From assembly GCA_937915285.1 (NCBI GenBank), contig CALDNG010000040.1, forward strand, positions 1 through 26,634: a stretch of DNA of 26,634 bases. Reading direction: 5' to 3'. Below, piece by piece: positions 24,801-26,634 of this stretch. Origin of the DNA: an uncultured Desulfomonile sp. (GTDB lineage: Bacteria > Desulfobacterota > Desulfomonilia > Desulfomonilales > Desulfomonilaceae). The position numbers and the translations under genes are program-made. Under the pieces are notes generated by a model. The model saw only the letters and a program-made list of their open reading frames with translations. It ran no database searches and was not told the origin of the DNA. Positions within the stretch are counted from its first letter, which is position 1; the number at the start of each line of letters is the position of its first letter.

Positions 24801-25950
24801 CAAGCTCAATTCCTGGAACATCAACAAAATGGTCCTCCTGGTTTTCGGAGATCATCATGACCTGAAAGACCGGTGTCCTGTCGATGTGTCGGGCAGGTTT
24901 GACATTTTCGAGAACTACTTCAAATGGGATACACGAGTTAGCTAAAGCATCCGTGATTTCTTTTGTGACTAGCCTCACGAGATTACGAAAATCGGGAACC
25001 TCTTGTAAATCGGTTCTAATGGCTATCATGTTTTCGATAGAGCCGACGATTTCCCGATAGCTAGCGGCGTCTCTGTTTGGAGTCACCGTTCCAACACAAA
25101 TATCATCCTGATTGGTCAGACGACTCAGAAGCGCGGCTAACCCGGCGAATATGACCGTGAAAACCGTGGATCTCTCATCCTGCGCCATTTGCTTGATGTT
25201 TTGCGACAAAACTGAACCCAACGGTCTGGTTGTCCGAGCCAAAATATAATTCCGGGCGGAGGTCCTTGGAAAATCTGTTGGTATGCCAAGAGGCTCTGGT
25301 ATGGTCCTGAATTTATTCATCCAGAATTGTAAACAGGATTGACCCTCTTCTGACTTGATCCACCCCGATTGATCCAGAACGTAATCTTCGTATTCAAGAG
25401 GAGACTGCCCGTAAAGATGTGTGTGTTCACCAATTAGTTCTGAATAAGCTTCCATCAAGCGCCGGACGATGATCTGGGCTGACCATGAATCCGCAATGAT
25501 CTGGTGAATTGTGAATACCAGTAGATGATCTTTGTCGCTGAGCCTAAACACTTTGCATCTGAATAAGGGACCAAGACCCAAATCGAATCCTCTTTCGGAT
25601 TCCTTCAAATAAAGATTTGTGGCCTCTGAGAAACGTTCAGCCTCCGGGACAGCAGTCAGGTCAACCTGTTCGAGTGAAACTTGACCGGAGCCATTGACAA
25701 GCTTGGTCGGTTCGGGAGTATTCTGGTGAAAAGTGGTTCGCAAAGCCCGGTTTCGTGATTGGACCAGGTGAAGCGCTTTATTTAAGAGGGCAAAATCCAG
25801 GATTCCGGTTAGGCGGTATATCAGGCTGCAATTGTAGGCCGGCGTTTTTGGATCAAGCTGGTCGAAGTACCATAACCTCTTCTGAAAATCGGACAGTAGA
25901 CTTTCCGTCGGGATAATAGAGTGGTCACGGGTCAGATTTTTATCTACCAT
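21871..25950 (-). CDS. One-module nonribosomal peptide synthetase (C-A-PCP-TE)
   Basis: 1359 aa. Domains: condensation (about 12-445), adenylation (about 475-990), carrier (about 1010-1080), thioesterase (about 1095-1345). The adenylation core motifs are intact: YTSGSTGRPKG (640-650), NTYGPTE (783-789), YKTGDRAKYLEDG, Lys987 in NSSGKID. Pocket residues by alignment with GrsA are D686 T687 E690 D729 I757 G759 T784 V792 V793 K987. The carrier has Ser1044 in LGGHSLL. The condensation motif HHxxxDG reads His149-Gln150-IIA-Asp154-Ser155, so the catalytic second His is missing. The thioesterase nucleophile is Cys1176 (GYCYGG), with Glu1203 where Asp is usual and His1327. ATG 25950 is preferred: GGAG lies 9 nt upstream and a TATAAT box about 55 nt upstream. 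TTG 25983 would lie very close to the transcript start. Its 3' end overlaps GH9. Confidence 0.93.
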   Translation of the reverse strand: MVDKNLTRDHSIIPTESLLSDFQKRLWYFDQLDPKTPAYNCSLIYRLTGILDFALLNKALHLVQSRNRALRTTFHQNTPEPTKLVNGSGQVSLEQVDLTAVPEAERFSEATNLYLKESERGFDLGLGPLFRCKVFRLSDKDHLLVFTIHQIIADSWSAQIIVRRLMEAYSELIGEHTHLYGQSPLEYEDYVLDQSGWIKSEEGQSCLQFWMNKFRTIPEPLGIPTDFPRTSARNYILARTTRPLGSVLSQNIKQMAQDERSTVFTVIFAGLAALLSRLTNQDDICVGTVTPNRDAASYREIVGSIENMIAIRTDLQEVPDFRNLVRLVTKEITDALANSCIPFEVVLENVKPARHIDRTPVFQVMMISENQEDHFVDVPGIELEPIEVRIFRSDFDLTITVCELDEEIRLVTDFSRDLFNPSSVSALHEHLHILLEDACANPGVRISELQLLTSEEKDVLINKWSGSCNSIDGPYCGVVEFFEQMADKYPEKVALIDAHEESGETLEVTYDRLNRETGLIARYLQNRGVGIGDRVALMLEPNRFNILGILGVLKAGACYVPIDTKYPEKRIEFILKDARPSVVITDRENVFRLEKTIGYFSGDYRPEIFCIDRDWEEVARLPDSEIPNKPEASQAAYIIYTSGSTGRPKGVIIDHGALATFVISISTFYDVRMDDTVLQLASPSFDTSVEEIFMTLCNGASLALRSDKTLQSTTSFMAECVKLKITILDLSTAFWHQLTRALEEESIQLPQTLRMVIIGGEKAMADRVIAWNSIAAPSVRLINTYGPTEATVVATAADLTYWKPLAAENSQVPIGRPLEHIRAYILDANMNPTPHGVTGELYLGGRSLATGYLNLPEKTALSFISNPFESCDEARLYKTGDRAKYLEDGQIEFCGRLDRQVKIRGFRVELNEIDSVLSQLPEIAEVYTMAFQQEPDPVQIIAYIIPRKDVLIDTSSLRERLGEKLPDFMIPSKFTLMSEFPLNSSGKIDSSALAELESSKQGGSDHIIAPRNSMEYFLAEIWQDVFGVKTVGVTTNFFELGGHSLLSLQIIDRVNKAGLHLSPIEFIQNPTIEAQSRIITTTRPSSGSGTTECLVELQPNGSRPPIFIVHAEPGDLLGYVNLVHRLGNDQPCYGFEALGLRDVSRVHMTIEDMARFYIDEMIAFKPSPPYCLAGYCYGGLVALEMAYQMLARDIEVSMLLLIETAFPKMTEKAFLYNYTKIKGILKLGPRAWKFFALSKLRYWKRILLGDNGSDPAEELDAGVLVNRPKTYKINTEAAVHYRLKGSVPCPIRLFSGDTLEDGQVPELDELWKMMSPDLQIFVAPGSHMTILKEPGASVLAKQIRTCMKEVDKDEQELFL

Positions 25951-26123
25951 GCTGTATTTCTCCGCAGGATCCGCATCGATCAATCAAGCTTGATGAGCGC
26001 TCTGTATTATAGGTTTAAATTCTAGGGTTAAAGCGGAATGTTCAAAAAACTTTTTTATCTGTATTATCGTGACAACAGCGGTTTTCGCCCCGAAACAATG
26101 TGGCCACTTGTTAGAGGTCGAAT
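25951..26123. promoter_or_regulatory. Divergent promoter region, NRPS and phosphopantetheinyl transferase
   Basis: 173 nt. On the minus strand a perfect -10 TATAAT lies at 26011-26006 with no good -35 at the right distance, so activator dependence is possible. On the plus strand TATTAT at 26062-26067 is a weak -10 candidate. An A6-C-T6 inverted repeat (26044-26056) lies between them. The shared region suggests joint control of the NRPS and the enzyme that activates it. Confidence 0.45.
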
Positions 26124-26634
26124 ATGAACAATTCGCGTGACATGGCTTGTAATCTTGAGCCACGCATGGAATTGAACGACAACATGATTCATTTATGGCG
26201 TGTGTTTTTACCTGGACTTGAACACTGCCCGGATAAATTAAAAAAAATACTATCAACTGAAGAAAATAACTATTGCAACAAGTTAAGAAATGCTGCCCAG
26301 AGAAGTCGCTTCATTATCAGAAAGGCTATACAAAGACTGCTGATAAGCAAATATATCCCATTGATTGCCGAACAAATCAAGTATTCTTTTACGCAATTCG
26401 GTAGGCCAATTGTAGCCGGAGGGAACTTTAACGAGAACGTGGAATTCAATATTTCCCACTCCGGAGAATGGCTGTTAATGGTATTCAGCAAACAGCGCTT
26501 GATAGGTGTGGACGTGGAGTATCTGAAAAGGGACTTCCCGACGCTTGCGATCGCTGAACGTTTTTTTTCTGCAATCGAGGCCCAGGCTGTAAAAGCCTGC
26601 GCTGGACACGAAGAAATTCGGGCCTTCTTTACAA
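26124..26634 (+). CDS. Sfp-type 4'-phosphopantetheinyl transferase (partial, cut at right edge)
   Basis: At least 170 aa, open at the window end. It moves phosphopantetheine from CoA to the serine of carrier domains, here presumably Ser1044 of the adjacent NRPS. The family motifs appear in order: QRSRFIIRKAIQRLLI (59-74), YSFTQFGRPIV (87-97), FNISHSGEW (108-116), and GVDVEYLKRDF (128-138) with the Mg-binding Asp130 and Glu132. ERFFSAIEAQAV (145-156) follows, and the FFTxWxxKEA motif is just reached (AFFT) when the window ends. ATG 26124 has GAGG 6 nt upstream. It is divergent from the NRPS, a common layout for dedicated partners. Confidence 0.93.
   Translation, partial: MNNSRDMACNLEPRMELNDNMIHLWRVFLPGLEHCPDKLKKILSTEENNYCNKLRNAAQRSRFIIRKAIQRLLISKYIPLIAEQIKYSFTQFGRPIVAGGNFNENVEFNISHSGEWLLMVFSKQRLIGVDVEYLKRDFPTLAIAERFFSAIEAQAVKACAGHEEIRAFFT

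Noticed and set aside
25948..25983. TTG at 25983 as the NRPS start
   Set aside because: No ribosome site precedes it and it lies very close to the expected transcript start. ATG 25950 has GGAG 9 nt upstream.

Overview
The window is most of an exopolysaccharide (EPS) / capsule export locus of a Gram-negative bacterium, joined on its right side to a one-module nonribosomal peptide synthetase (NRPS) region. The Gram-negative call rests on a Wza-type outer-membrane export lipoprotein and a Wzz-type inner-membrane copolymerase. Gene style (many GT4 glycosyltransferases, a Wzz and a kinase-like protein encoded separately, moderate GC by eye) would fit a deltaproteobacterium/Desulfobacterota or a similar environmental lineage, but no gene here fixes the taxonomy.

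Layout. 1-8005 (minus) reads, in transcription order, Wzx-type flippase, GT4, Wzy/O-antigen-ligase-type polymerase, GT4, secreted glycosidase-like protein, then the partial Wza-type lipoprotein. The first five overlap or abut by 1-11 nt. The Wza gene has its own promoter carrying a palindrome. 8160-9610 (plus) is a short divergent unit: a CpsD/BY-kinase-like ATPase without its Walker A lysine, and a 181-aa secreted protein of unknown function. It meets the next minus-strand block tail to tail with one base between the stop codons. 9612-15554 (minus) holds Wzz, the initiating polyprenyl-phosphate glycosylphosphotransferase and three GT4 genes. 15939-18163 (minus) is a further GT4 and a GT8-like transferase. 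18318-25950 (minus) is an NRPS (C-A-PCP-TE) whose 3' end overlaps a large secreted GH9 glycoside hydrolase. From 26124 to the right edge (plus) is a divergent Sfp-type phosphopantetheinyl transferase, cut by the window.

How it works together (inference from families). The glycosylphosphotransferase loads the first sugar phosphate on undecaprenyl phosphate, six GT4 enzymes and one GT8-like enzyme extend the unit, Wzx flips it, the polymerase joins units under Wzz control, and the Wza-type channel exports the chain. Two secreted glycosidase-like proteins could trim or release polymer. The phosphopantetheinyl transferase would activate the NRPS carrier domain. No nucleotide-sugar biosynthesis genes are present, so those must lie elsewhere.

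The most unusual parts are a seven-bladed propeller inserted inside the CelD_N Ig-like domain of the GH9 protein, the coupling of that gene to an NRPS with a degenerate condensation motif and a cysteine thioesterase, and the kinase-like protein lacking its Walker A lysine. No tRNA, rRNA, CRISPR array, insertion sequence or convincing intrinsic terminator was seen.
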